A DNA stretch of 64,000 nucleotides from Nesterenkonia cremea (GTDB taxonomy: Bacteria > Actinomycetota > Actinomycetes > Actinomycetales > Micrococcaceae): contig NZ_BMIS01000010.1 of assembly GCF_014642675.1 (NCBI RefSeq), positions 4,253 to 68,252 of the forward strand. The letters run 5' to 3'. Shown here piece by piece: positions 51,239 to 60,039 of this stretch. The translations under genes and the position numbers were made by a program. Position 1 is the first letter of the stretch, and each line of letters starts with the position of its first letter. The notes beneath the pieces are model-generated. The model made no database searches. It saw only the letters and a program-made list of their open reading frames with translations, and was not told the DNA's origin.

Positions 51239-52315
51239 TCAGCCCTCGTAGAACGGGTAGTCGGTGTACCCGCGTTCACCGCCCACGTAGAAGGTGGCCG
51301 GGTTGGGCTCGTTCTCCGGAAGGATCTCCTGCCAGCGGCGGACCAGGTCCGGGTTGGCGATCACCGCGCGTCCGACGCCGACGGTCTCGGCCACCTCCTG
51401 CTCCACCAGGGAGATGGCCTCCTGGCGGGTGGTCTGTACGCCGAAGCCGGAGTTGGCGATCAGCGGGGTGCCGGAGACCTTCCGAATCATCTGGACCAGC
51501 TCGGAGGCCGGTTCCGCGTGGAGGATGTCGATGTGGGCCAGGTTCAGCGCAGCGAAGCCTTCGGCCATGGCGCGGTAGGTGGCCAGTGCGTCGTCGTAGT
51601 CCTCCTCCAGCGCGCCCTGGATGTTGTGCTGCGGGGAGAGCCGGATGCCGGTCTTGTCCGCGCCGATGGCCTCGGCCACTGCGGCGGCGATATCCACGGA
51701 CAGCCGGGCGCGGTTCTCCGGCGTGCCGCCGTACTGATCGGTGCGCTCATTGGAGGCCGGGGCGGTGAACTCGTGGATCAGGTAGCCGTTGGCGCCGTGG
51801 ATCTGCACACCGTCCATGCCGGCGGCGATGGCGTTCTGGGCGCCGCGGACGAACTGCTGGATGGTCTCGGCGACCTCCTCAGTGGTCAGCGCATGTGGCA
51901 CCGGATGCGGCTGTTTGCCCTCCGGGGTGCGGATCTCGCCGGGTGCCGCCAGAGCGCTGGGTGCGGTGACCCGGCCGGTGGTGGACAGCGTGGAGTGGCC
52001 GATGCGCCCGCCGTGCATGATCTGCATGACGATCTTGCCGCCCTCGGCGTGGACCGCCTCGGTGACGCGCTTCCAGCCCTCGACGTGCTCTTCGGCCTCG
52101 ATGCCGGGCTGGCCCAGCCAGGTGCGTCCCTCGCCCACGGGCCAGGTGCCCTCGGTGACGATCAGGCCCATGGAGGCGCGCTGGCGGTAGTACTCGACGA
52201 CGTCGTCGGTGGGCACGCCGTTCTCATCGGAGCGGATGCGGGTCAGCGGCGCCATCACCAGACGGTTGGCCAGCTCGGTGGATCCCAGCGTGGTGGGGGA
52301 GAAGAGGGGGGTCAT
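51239..52315 (-). CDS. NADH:flavin oxidoreductase, Old Yellow Enzyme family
   Basis: 358 residues forming an FMN TIM barrel. N-terminus LFSPTTLGSTELANRLVMAPLTR; substrate-binding His and Asn in VQIHGANGYLIHEFTAPASNERTD; phosphate-binding and C-terminal motifs NSGFG and GVGRAVIANPDLV. It reduces activated C=C bonds such as N-ethylmaleimide or xenobiotic enones with NAD(P)H. The family is often part of an oxidative-electrophile response. AAAGGATCTGC precedes the ATG at 52315. It is monocistronic and convergent with the EamA gene across the palindrome. Confidence 0.93.
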   Translation of the reverse strand: MTPLFSPTTLGSTELANRLVMAPLTRIRSDENGVPTDDVVEYYRQRASMGLIVTEGTWPVGEGRTWLGQPGIEAEEHVEGWKRVTEAVHAEGGKIVMQIMHGGRIGHSTLSTTGRVTAPSALAAPGEIRTPEGKQPHPVPHALTTEEVAETIQQFVRGAQNAIAAGMDGVQIHGANGYLIHEFTAPASNERTDQYGGTPENRARLSVDIAAAVAEAIGADKTGIRLSPQHNIQGALEEDYDDALATYRAMAEGFAALNLAHIDILHAEPASELVQMIRKVSGTPLIANSGFGVQTTRQEAISLVEQEVAETVGVGRAVIANPDLVRRWQEILPENEPNPATFYVGGERGYTDYPFYEG

Positions 52316-52423
52316 GCAGATCCTTTCGCGGTCCTCGCGGACGAGTTGTTCCGTGGGGGAGAACCTGCAGCGCTGGCAGGGGATTCCTGGGTGATGGGAA
52401 CGTCACATCGGCGACGGCGGTGG

Positions 52424-52496
52424 TCCCCCCGGCAGGATTCGAACCTGCGACACCCGCTTTAGGAGAGCGGTGCTCTATCCCCTGAGCTACGGAGGG
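52424..52496 (-). tRNA. tRNA-Arg, anticodon CCT
   Basis: Acceptor CCCTCCG with CGGGGGG and discriminator A; CCA is encoded (52421-52423 on the plus strand). D arm TAGCTCAGGGGATAGAGC; anticodon arm CCGCT-CTCCTAA-AGCGG gives CCT; T arm GCAGG-TTCGAAT-CCTGC. It decodes AGG. It lies between the OYE gene and a membrane-protein gene on the same strand. Confidence 0.95.
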
Positions 52497-52561
52497 AGGC
52501 ATGTGCACTGCTAGGTGCGGTGCACCGGACCATCGTATCGTCACACGGCAGACTGGCCGAG

Positions 52562-53188
52562 TCAGCGCTGCCGCACCGAGGACTTCACGATGCTCATGAT
52601 CACCGCGCCGATCACCGAACAGCCCACCAGGATCAGCAACACCCAGGAGGCCACGGTGAGGGTGGAGGAGATGGTCACCAGTCCGTCGTCGAGGGTCTCC
52701 ATGGTCAGGATCCGGTCGATCAGGAAGTTCTCGGTGATGTCCAGGACGGCGAACAGCGCGGCGGCCGCCACCAGCACCCAGCGGAAGGCGCCGCGACGCA
52801 TCACCAGTCCGGCCACGGCCCAGGTGGCCAGCCCGAAGGAGATGGGGAAGATGATCCCGGCGGTCTTATGCAGGAAGTTCAGCTGACCAGTGCCGGAATC
52901 GTCCATCACATTGCGCAGTCGGTCGATGTCGGCGGCGTCGTATCCCATCAGCCGCGCATCCGGCATGGAGAATCCGCCGGCGAAATAGGTCATCTGCGGC
53001 AGTGCGTAGAGGTGCACATAGATGAACATGAACACCGCGACGCCGAGCAGCGCGTAGACCAGCAGTTTGGGATTGGACGTGGTCCCCTCGGCCGCACGCT
53101 GGTTGGCCTCGGTGAGGAAGCCGTCACGGACAGTGGGGCGGGGCGGCTGGACGGGGTTGCCGCGTGACTTCTTGCGCCGTCTGGACAT
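52562..53188 (-). CDS. Four-TM membrane protein, unknown function
   Basis: 208 residues. After a basic N-terminus (RRRKKSRG) come about four transmembrane helices (about 43-60, 108-128, 136-155 and 180-202). A loop with conserved-looking YFAGGFSMPDARLMGYDAADI lies between the first two. I do not recognise the family. GGGAG 9 nt before the ATG at 53188 supports this start. It ends 66 bp before tRNA-Arg on the same strand and is separated by 68 bp from the CDF gene upstream, so the two may be co-transcribed. Confidence 0.75.
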   Translation of the reverse strand: MSRRRKKSRGNPVQPPRPTVRDGFLTEANQRAAEGTTSNPKLLVYALLGVAVFMFIYVHLYALPQMTYFAGGFSMPDARLMGYDAADIDRLRNVMDDSGTGQLNFLHKTAGIIFPISFGLATWAVAGLVMRRGAFRWVLVAAAALFAVLDITENFLIDRILTMETLDDGLVTISSTLTVASWVLLILVGCSVIGAVIMSIVKSSVRQR

Positions 53189-53256
53189 GGGGCCAGTCTC
53201 CCATGGCTGGCCTGAGTCGACTGCAGCCAGGAGCTGGGGTCCTCCTCAGGGACGCA

Positions 53257-54189
53257 TCACTGCGGGGCGGCCTGGCGCGGCGCCTTGGTGGTGAAGGAGA
53301 TGGTGATCCAGGCGTGAGGATCATCAGCGTCCAGCCGGGCGCGGGCGGCGTCGCGGATGCGGTCCCAGTCCTCCAGTGGACGTGGGTCCTGGCCTGTGGG
53401 TACGTAGAACACCACGTCCACCGTCCGGGCCCGACCCTGCTGGGAGGCATAGACCCGGAAGTCGTCGAAGCCTTCAGCGGAGGTGATCTCCTGGGCTGCC
53501 CGCCAGGCATGATCCAGCAGCTCCGGCGGGGTGACCAACGAGATCTCCGCCAGGGAGCTGCGCAGCGTGGAGAACGGAACCGGCAGCAGCACCAAGGCGA
53601 CCAGGGCCAGCACTGCCGGATCCACATAGGGCATGAGCCAGGCCAGATCCGTGCCGTCGAGGAGCATGCCGATCAGGAAGGCCACCAGCAGCGCGCCGGT
53701 GACTCCGCCGGCCATGATCCAGCCCTTGACATCGATGGCTACGAAGCCGGAGGCGATCCGTCGGTTCGCGCGGTGCTCCACCACGGCGATCACCGTGCTG
53801 AGCGCGACCACTGCGGCGGCGTAGACCACCGCCGGGCCGAACTCCATCTCCCGGCCGCCGGAGAGCAGAGATTCCACCGCTTGGAAGAGCGCGTAGATGG
53901 TGACCGCCATCATCAGCAGTGCGTTGACGGCCAGCACGATGGGCTCGAAGTGCCAGAAACCCATGGTGAAGCGATCCTGGGTGCGCTGGGACAGCTCATT
54001 GGCCGCGGACTTCGCGATCAGCCCTGCCACTGTGATGGAGATGATCGACATCACAGCGTCCACCAGGGAGAAGACCCCGTCGAACAGCACTGCGAAGGAA
54101 CCTGATGTGATGCCGAAGCCGATGCCGAGTGCAGACACGGACAGAATTCCGGCCAGAGAGAGTTTCAGGGCCTGTTGCTCGGTGCGCAT
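53257..54189 (-). CDS. Cation diffusion facilitator (CDF)-like transporter
   Basis: 310 residues. Six transmembrane helices, then a C-terminal cytoplasmic domain of about 90 residues. The opening LKLSLAGILSVSALGIGFG and VLFDGVFSLVDAVMSI resemble the TM2 metal site of CDF zinc/iron exporters, but the TM5 HxxxD pair is not evident; FVAIDVKGWIMAG stands there instead. Transport may differ from classic CDF proteins. The ATG at 54189 has no Shine-Dalgarno; TACAGT on the minus strand 6 nt upstream suggests a leaderless message. ATG 54213 is an alternative start. It is divergent from pcrA. Confidence 0.82.
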   Translation of the reverse strand: MRTEQQALKLSLAGILSVSALGIGFGITSGSFAVLFDGVFSLVDAVMSIISITVAGLIAKSAANELSQRTQDRFTMGFWHFEPIVLAVNALLMMAVTIYALFQAVESLLSGGREMEFGPAVVYAAAVVALSTVIAVVEHRANRRIASGFVAIDVKGWIMAGGVTGALLVAFLIGMLLDGTDLAWLMPYVDPAVLALVALVLLPVPFSTLRSSLAEISLVTPPELLDHAWRAAQEITSAEGFDDFRVYASQQGRARTVDVVFYVPTGQDPRPLEDWDRIRDAARARLDADDPHAWITISFTTKAPRQAAPQ

Positions 54190-54305
54190 GAGGCCACTGT
54201 AGGGCCGTACCATCCTTGTGGGGCAGAGCCACGCTCACCGCAGCGGCCTGCGGAGGCCGCGGGCGGCGTCGTCGTGTCCCCGGCACCTCCTACACTGGTC
54301 GCATC

Positions 54306-56858
54306 ATGGATTTTGTCTTCACGCCTCCCTCGGAACGTTCCGGCCCCTCCGTCCGCAGCTCGGCTCCGGGTGGGCAGGAAGCTCAGCGCGGCCAGGATGC
54401 CGACGACGCCGGCCCCGCTGTTCTGCAGGAGGCCCCGGCCGCACCCTCGGTCCCGGCGGACCCGGCGGCCGGACTGAACCCGCAGCAGCGGGAGGCGGTC
54501 CTGCACCATGGGAGTCCGCTGTTGATCGTGGCCGGCGCAGGCTCGGGCAAGACCAGTGTGCTGACCCGGCGTATCGCGCACATGCTGCAGTCCGGGATGG
54601 CCCGGCCGCACGAGATCCTGGCGATCACCTTCACCAATAAGGCCGCCCGGGAGATGAAGGAGCGCATCGCCGGTCTGGTGGGTCCCACCGCTGAGCGCAT
54701 GTGGATCTCCACCTTCCACTCCTCCTGCGTACGCATCCTGCGCGCCGAGGCCGCGCATCTGGGCCGCAGGTCCACCTTCACCATCTACGACGCCGCGGAT
54801 TCGCTGCGGCTGATCACCACGATCGCCAAGATGCATGACCTGGACCCCAAGCGGTTCGCCCCGCGCGCCATCAAGAACAAGATCTCCTCGCTGAAGAACG
54901 AGTTGGCCGACGCCGACACCTTCCAGTCCACCGCTCCCAACGAGCCCTTCTCCGAGGCCGTGGCCACCGTCTACCGCGAGTACACCGAGCGGCTGCGGGC
55001 GGCCAACGCCTACGACTTCGACGATCTGTTGGCCGAGACCGTATGGATGTTCGACGCCTTCCCGGCGCTGCTGGACAACTACCGCCGCCGCTTCCGCCAC
55101 GTGCTGGTGGATGAGTACCAGGACACCAACCACGCCCAGTACCGCCTGGTCCGCCAGCTCACCGGCGGCCGCGAGGACGTGCAGACAGAGCCCGCCGAGC
55201 TGACCGTGGTGGGCGACTCGGACCAGTCGATCTATGCCTTCCGCGGCGCCGACATCCGCAACATCGTGGAGTTCGAGCGCGACTACCCGGAGGCCACCAC
55301 CATCAAGCTGGAGCAGAACTACCGCTCCACGCAGACCATCCTCGACGCCGCCAACGGGGTCATCTCCCAGAACCCGGGCCGGCAGGAGAAGAAGCTCTGG
55401 ACCGATGAGGGCGAGGGTGAGCCGGTGCGGCTGCACGTGGCCCCCTCGGAGAACGACGAGGCCGACTGGATCGCCCGGACCATCGATGAGCTCGGCGACT
55501 CCGAGGGCATCAAGCCCTCCGACGTGGCGGTGTTCTACCGGACCAATGCGCAGTCCCGCTCCCTGGAGGAGCGGCTGATCAACCGCGGCATCCCCTACCG
55601 GGTCATCGGCGGCACCCGCTTCTACGACCGCAAAGAGATCAAGGACGCGCTGGCCTACCTGCACGTCCTCAACAACCCCGACGACGACGTCAACCTCCGC
55701 CGTATCCTCAACGAGCCCAAGCGCGGGATCGGGGACCGGGCCGAAGGCGCCGTGGCCGCACTGGCCCAGCGGGATCGGACCACCTTCTTCGAGGCGCTGC
55801 GCCGAGCCGAGGAGGCCCCGGCCATGGCCACGCGCTCGCTGAAGGCCATCAACTCCTTCGTGCGGATGATGGACGACCTCGCCCAGCTCAACCAGGACGA
55901 GAAGCCCTCGGTGGTGCTGGAGGCCGTGCTGGAGCAGTCCGGGATGATGGAAGCCCTGCGCCAGTCCAAGGATCTGCAGGACGAGTCCCGCGCCGACAAC
56001 CTCGGCGAGCTCGTCGCCGTGGTCAAGGAGTATGAGGCCAACGCGGCGGGGGCACCCGGCGCTGAGGAGCAGGAGGAGGAGTCGGCGTCGTCGTCTGCTC
56101 AGGGCAGCGGAACGCTGGCCGACTTCCTGGAGCAGGTCAGCCTGATCGCCGACGCCGATGCCATCCCCTCGGCCGGTGACGAGGAGTCCGAGAGGATCGC
56201 ACGCGAACAGGGGCAGGTCACATTGATGACTCTGCACACCGCGAAGGGCCTCGAATTTCCTGTGGTCTTCCTCACCGGCATGGAGCACGGGATCTTCCCA
56301 CACTCCCGGTCCATGTCGGATCCGGAGCAGCTGGCCGAGGAGCGTCGGCTGGCCTATGTGGGCCTCACGCGAGCCCGCAGGCGGCTCTACCTCTCCCGCG
56401 CGGAGTCGCGCCATCTGTGGGGTCAGCACCAGTACAACCCGCCCAGCCAGTTCCTCTCCGAGATCCCGGAGGACCTGCTCGAGCACAGCGGATCCTCCTC
56501 TTCGGGTGCGCTCAGCGGAGGCTTCACCGGATGGGGGTCCGGATCCATCTACAGCGGCGGATCCGCAGGCTCCCGAGGATCACGTGGTTCGGCACCTACC
56601 GCCTACGGAGCGGCCGACACCACTCACCGATCCTCCTCCCTGCCGGGTGCCTCGGCCGGCTCGGCCCCCCAGCAGGTCAACCCTGACCGAGAGGTTCCCA
56701 GTCTCAGCCCGGGTGACCGCGTCAGCCACCCGAAGTTCGGCCAGGGGGAGGTCATCGCCGTGGAGGGCGCAGGCCTGAAGACAGTGGCGAAAGTCAGTTT
56801 CTCCGGGCAGGAGAAGAGGCTTCTCCTGCGATATGCTCCAGTGGAGAAGGTCGGCTGA
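54306..56858 (+). CDS. pcrA: ATP-dependent DNA helicase PcrA/UvrD
   Basis: 850 residues of an SF1A helicase. After about 60 disordered residues the core starts with LNPQQREAVLHHGSPLLIVA. Walker A GAGSGKTSVLTRR, DEYQDTNHAQY, SIYAFRGADI, LEQNYRST, MTLHTAKGLEFPVVFL and VGLTRARRRLYLS are all intact. The C-terminus has a Gly/Ser-rich linker and a Tudor-like domain (HPKFGQGEVIAVEG) that binds RNA polymerase in PcrA. It acts in repair, replication and transcription-coupled repair. ATG 54306 lacks a Shine-Dalgarno; TACACT (54291-54296) lies 9 nt upstream, so the leader must be very short. Confidence 0.97.
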   Translation: MDFVFTPPSERSGPSVRSSAPGGQEAQRGQDADDAGPAVLQEAPAAPSVPADPAAGLNPQQREAVLHHGSPLLIVAGAGSGKTSVLTRRIAHMLQSGMARPHEILAITFTNKAAREMKERIAGLVGPTAERMWISTFHSSCVRILRAEAAHLGRRSTFTIYDAADSLRLITTIAKMHDLDPKRFAPRAIKNKISSLKNELADADTFQSTAPNEPFSEAVATVYREYTERLRAANAYDFDDLLAETVWMFDAFPALLDNYRRRFRHVLVDEYQDTNHAQYRLVRQLTGGREDVQTEPAELTVVGDSDQSIYAFRGADIRNIVEFERDYPEATTIKLEQNYRSTQTILDAANGVISQNPGRQEKKLWTDEGEGEPVRLHVAPSENDEADWIARTIDELGDSEGIKPSDVAVFYRTNAQSRSLEERLINRGIPYRVIGGTRFYDRKEIKDALAYLHVLNNPDDDVNLRRILNEPKRGIGDRAEGAVAALAQRDRTTFFEALRRAEEAPAMATRSLKAINSFVRMMDDLAQLNQDEKPSVVLEAVLEQSGMMEALRQSKDLQDESRADNLGELVAVVKEYEANAAGAPGAEEQEEESASSSAQGSGTLADFLEQVSLIADADAIPSAGDEESERIAREQGQVTLMTLHTAKGLEFPVVFLTGMEHGIFPHSRSMSDPEQLAEERRLAYVGLTRARRRLYLSRAESRHLWGQHQYNPPSQFLSEIPEDLLEHSGSSSSGALSGGFTGWGSGSIYSGGSAGSRGSRGSAPTAYGAADTTHRSSSLPGASAGSAPQQVNPDREVPSLSPGDRVSHPKFGQGEVIAVEGAGLKTVAKVSFSGQEKRLLLRYAPVEKVG

Positions 56859-56906
56859 GTCCTGCCTTCGCACAAGAGATGACTTCAACGCAGAAGGACA
56901 CAACCC

Positions 56907-58085
56907 GTGGACCTGTATGAGTACCAGGCGCGCGATCTGTTCGAGGCACACGGAGTTCCCGTGCTGGCCGGAATCGTGGCGCAGACCCCCGAAGAGGCGA
57001 AGGCGGCTGCCGAGCAGATCGGCGGCACCGTCGTCGTCAAGGCCCAGGTGAAGGTGGGCGGCCGCGGCAAGGCCGGCGGCGTGAAGCTCGCCAAGAGCGC
57101 CGATGAGGCCTATGAGCACGCACAGGCCATCCTCGGCATGGACATCAAGGGCCACACCGTGAGCCGCGTGATGATCGCCCAGGGTGCCGAGATCGCTGAG
57201 GAGTACTACTTCTCCATCCTGCTGGACCGGGCGAACCGCAACTACCTCGCCATGTGCTCCAAGGAGGGCGGCGTCGAGATCGAGCAGCTGGCCGAGGAGC
57301 GCCCCGAGGCGCTGGCCCGGGTGAACTTCGACCCCAACACCGGCGTGACCGCCGAGGTGGCCAAGGACATCGCGCAGCAGGCCGGCTTCCCGGCCGAGCA
57401 GCACGAGGAGCTGGCCCAGGTCTTCCAGCAGCTGTGGACCGTGTTCTCCGAGGAGGACGCCACCTTGGTGGAGGTCAACCCGCTGGTGAAGACCGGCGAG
57501 GGCAAGATCATCGCCCTCGACGGCAAGGTCACCGTCGATGAGAACGCAGACTTCCGCAACCCGGCCCACGCCGATCTGGTCGATGAGTCCGCTGAGGACC
57601 CGCTGGAGGCCAAGGCCAAGGCGAACGACCTCAATTACGTGAAGCTCGACGGTCAGGTGGGCATCATCGGCAACGGCGCCGGTCTGGTCATGTCCACTCT
57701 GGACGTCGTCGCCTACGCAGGCGAGGCGCACGACGGCGTGAAGCCGGCGAACTTCCTGGACATCGGCGGCGGCGCATCCGCTGAGGTCATGGCCAACGGC
57801 CTGGACGTCATCCTCGGCGATGACCAGGTGGAGTCCGTGTTCGTCAACGTCTTCGGCGGCATCACCTCCTGTGACGCCGTGGCCAACGGCATCGTGAAGG
57901 CGCTGGAGATCCTCGGGGACACCGCCACCAAGCCGCTCGTGGTCCGCCTCGACGGCAACAACGTGGAGGAGGGCCGCCGCATCCTCGCAGAGGCCAACCA
58001 CCCGCTGGTCACCACCGCCGACACCATGGACGCCGGTGCCGACAAGGCTGCTGAACTCGCCAACTCTGCGCTGGCCAACAAGTAA
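56907..58085 (+). CDS. sucC: Succinyl-CoA synthetase, beta subunit
   Basis: 392 residues. The ATP-grasp domain starts [20 protein letters not shown] with [18 protein letters not shown]; the C-terminal CoA-ligase domain carries [11 protein letters not shown] and FLDIGGGA. With SucD it makes ATP or GTP from succinyl-CoA in the TCA cycle. The start is GTG 56907 with AGAAGGA 8 nt upstream. It precedes sucD by 14 bp in the standard operon order. pcrA lies 48 bp upstream on the same strand. Confidence 0.97.
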   Translation: MDLYEYQARDLFEAHGVPVLAGIVAQTPEEAKAAAEQIGGTVVVKAQVKVGGRGKAGGVKLAKSADEAYEHAQAILGMDIKGHTVSRVMIAQGAEIAEEYYFSILLDRANRNYLAMCSKEGGVEIEQLAEERPEALARVNFDPNTGVTAEVAKDIAQQAGFPAEQHEELAQVFQQLWTVFSEEDATLVEVNPLVKTGEGKIIALDGKVTVDENADFRNPAHADLVDESAEDPLEAKAKANDLNYVKLDGQVGIIGNGAGLVMSTLDVVAYAGEAHDGVKPANFLDIGGGASAEVMANGLDVILGDDQVESVFVNVFGGITSCDAVANGIVKALEILGDTATKPLVVRLDGNNVEEGRRILAEANHPLVTTADTMDAGADKAAELANSALANK

Positions 58086-58099
58086 GGACCTCTACACTC

Positions 58100-59014
58100 A
58101 TGTCTATCTACCTGAACAAGGACTCCAAGGTCATCGTCCAGGGCATCACCGGCGGCGAGGGCACCAAGCACACCCGTCTGATGCTGAAGGCCGGAACCAA
58201 CATCGTCGGCGGCGTGAACGCACGTAAGGCCGGCACCACGGTCGAGCACCAGGACAAGGACGGCAACGACGTCGAGCTGCCCGTCTTCGGCTCGGTCTCC
58301 GAGGCTATGGAGAAGTCCGGCGCCGACGTGTCGGTGGCCTTCGTGCCGCCGAAGTTCGCCAAGGATGCGGCCATCGAGGCCATCGAGGCCGGCATCGGTC
58401 TGCTGGTGGTCATCACCGAGGGCATCCCGGTCCAGGACTCCGCGGAGTTCTACAACCTGGCTGCTCAGAAGACCGGCCCCGACGGCAAGCCCGTCACCCG
58501 GATCATCGGCCCGAACTGCCCCGGAGTCATCACCCCGGGCGAGGCCCTGGCAGGCATCACTCCGGCCAACATCACCGAGTCCGGCCCCATCGGTCTGGTC
58601 TCCAAGTCGGGCACCCTGACCTACCAGATGATGTACGAGCTGCGGGACATCGGCTTCTCCACCTCCATCGGCATCGGCGGTGATCCGGTCATCGGAACCA
58701 CCCACATCGATGCCCTCGAGGCCTTCGAGAACGATCCGGAGACCAAGGCCATCGTGATGATCGGCGAGATCGGCGGCGACGCCGAGGAGCGTGCCGCTGA
58801 GTACATCAAGGCCAACGTCACCAAGCCGGTCGTCGGCTACGTGGCAGGCTTCACCGCCCCGGAGGGCAAGACCATGGGCCACGCAGGCGCCATCGTCTCC
58901 GGCTCCTCCGGCACCGCTGACGCTAAGAAGGAAGCGCTGGAGGCCGCAGGCGTGAAGGTCGGCAAGACTCCGTCTGAGACCGCAGAGCTGCTCCGCGAGG
59001 TCTTCAAGGGCTGA
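58100..59014 (+). CDS. sucD: Succinyl-CoA synthetase, alpha subunit
   Basis: 304 residues. CoA-binding Rossmann domain ([21 protein letters not shown]); phosphohistidine region [20 protein letters not shown] with the active-site His; and [20 protein letters not shown]. It pairs with SucC to form the cytoplasmic enzyme. Normal length. AAGGA precedes ATG 58100. A strong terminator follows, so the operon is sucC-sucD. Confidence 0.97.
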   Translation: MSIYLNKDSKVIVQGITGGEGTKHTRLMLKAGTNIVGGVNARKAGTTVEHQDKDGNDVELPVFGSVSEAMEKSGADVSVAFVPPKFAKDAAIEAIEAGIGLLVVITEGIPVQDSAEFYNLAAQKTGPDGKPVTRIIGPNCPGVITPGEALAGITPANITESGPIGLVSKSGTLTYQMMYELRDIGFSTSIGIGGDPVIGTTHIDALEAFENDPETKAIVMIGEIGGDAEERAAEYIKANVTKPVVGYVAGFTAPEGKTMGHAGAIVSGSSGTADAKKEALEAAGVKVGKTPSETAELLREVFKG

Positions 59015-59050
59015 TGCTCTGACCCGGTGCGCTCAGCATGCATCTGACTG

Positions 59051-59085
59051 TGGCCCGCCCTCTCCCCAGCGGAGAGGGCGGGCCA
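59051..59085 (+). terminator. Intrinsic terminator of sucCD
   Basis: A perfect 15-bp stem TGGCCCGCCCTCTCC (59051-59065) / GGAGAGGGCGGGCCA (59071-59085) with a 5-nt loop, then CATTC. Nothing further is seen between 59086 and 59232. Confidence 0.8.
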
Positions 59086-59232
59086 CATTCGCCTCTGGGC
59101 GGCGGCGCATCATGACGCTGGGCTGCAGGGGCCGTATGAGGCGCGCTGGGTAAAAGGCACCTCCACCGGCGGGCGCTCTCCTCCTGTGACCGGCTGCCGC
59201 AGGAAGCGGCACTGCCTAGCAGGATCTGCGGC

Positions 59233-59994
59233 TCAGCACTCGCCGTGGCCGCCCATGGGCAGGGTCTCCATGGCGAAACGGATGTGCTCCTCCACCAGCT
59301 CAGCGCTGCGCTGAGGGTCCTGCTCCCTGATCGCGGCATGAATCCGGTGGTGCTGCTCCTGAAGGGTGATCTGCACCTCGGAAGGGGTTCCGTGGGAGTG
59401 GAACGCCTCCAGAATGGTCTGCTTCAGGGAGCTGCGGATGGCTGTGGTGAGATCAGCGACCAGCCGGTTGCCGGCCGCTTCTGCGATGGCGACGTGGAAG
59501 GCGGTGTCGGCCTCGTTGAACTCCTCCACAGTGGAGGATCTCTCCATCGTCTCCAAGGCCTGGTCGATCTCCGCGAGCTGGGGCTCCTCCGCCTGCTGCG
59601 CGGCGAGCATGGCGCTGGCCCGCTCCAGGGCGATGCGAGCCTCCGCGACATCGTCGAGGGGGAAGTTGGACAGCCCGATGTGCATGCGGAGCAGGCGGGT
59701 CAGCCCCTCGCTGGGGAGCGCGGTGACGCGCGTCCCGGCCGAGCGGCCGGAGCCTACCTGGGACTGCAACGCCCCTTGGGACTCCAGTATTCGGATGGCC
59801 TCACGGACGCTGGCCCGGCTCACCTGCAGTTGGGAGGCCAGCTCCCGTTCCGGCGGGAGCAGGTCCCCCACGGCCAGCCGGCCTGCGGTGACCTGCTCCT
59901 CGATTGCGTCGAGCACCAGCTCATGGGCACGGCTGCGCGGGATCGGGTCCCAGGAGATCGGCGTGCGGCTGGATTTCTCTGCTGAGTCAGGCAT
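59233..59994 (-). CDS. lldR: GntR/FadR-family regulator, probable LldR of the lactate locus
   Basis: 253 residues. An N-terminal GntR winged helix (RAHELVLDAIEEQVTAGRLA, LPPERELASQLQVSRASVREAIRIL) and a C-terminal FCD all-helical effector domain with the metal-binding His pattern (HVAIAEAAGN, HHRIHAAI). This is the FadR subfamily of LldR and PdhR-type proteins. Genes lldP and lldD follow, and two sites matching the FadR-type consensus flank their promoters. A role in lactate-dependent derepression is therefore well supported by context but not proven. AAAAGG 4-9 nt upstream of the ATG is a close ribosome-binding site. Confidence 0.9.
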   Translation of the reverse strand: MPDSAEKSSRTPISWDPIPRSRAHELVLDAIEEQVTAGRLAVGDLLPPERELASQLQVSRASVREAIRILESQGALQSQVGSGRSAGTRVTALPSEGLTRLLRMHIGLSNFPLDDVAEARIALERASAMLAAQQAEEPQLAEIDQALETMERSSTVEEFNEADTAFHVAIAEAAGNRLVADLTTAIRSSLKQTILEAFHSHGTPSEVQITLQEQHHRIHAAIREQDPQRSAELVEEHIRFAMETLPMGGHGEC

Positions 59995-60039
59995 AGTCCT
60001 TTTCTATCACCGCAGCTGCGGTCCTTCCGTGTGCGGTCC

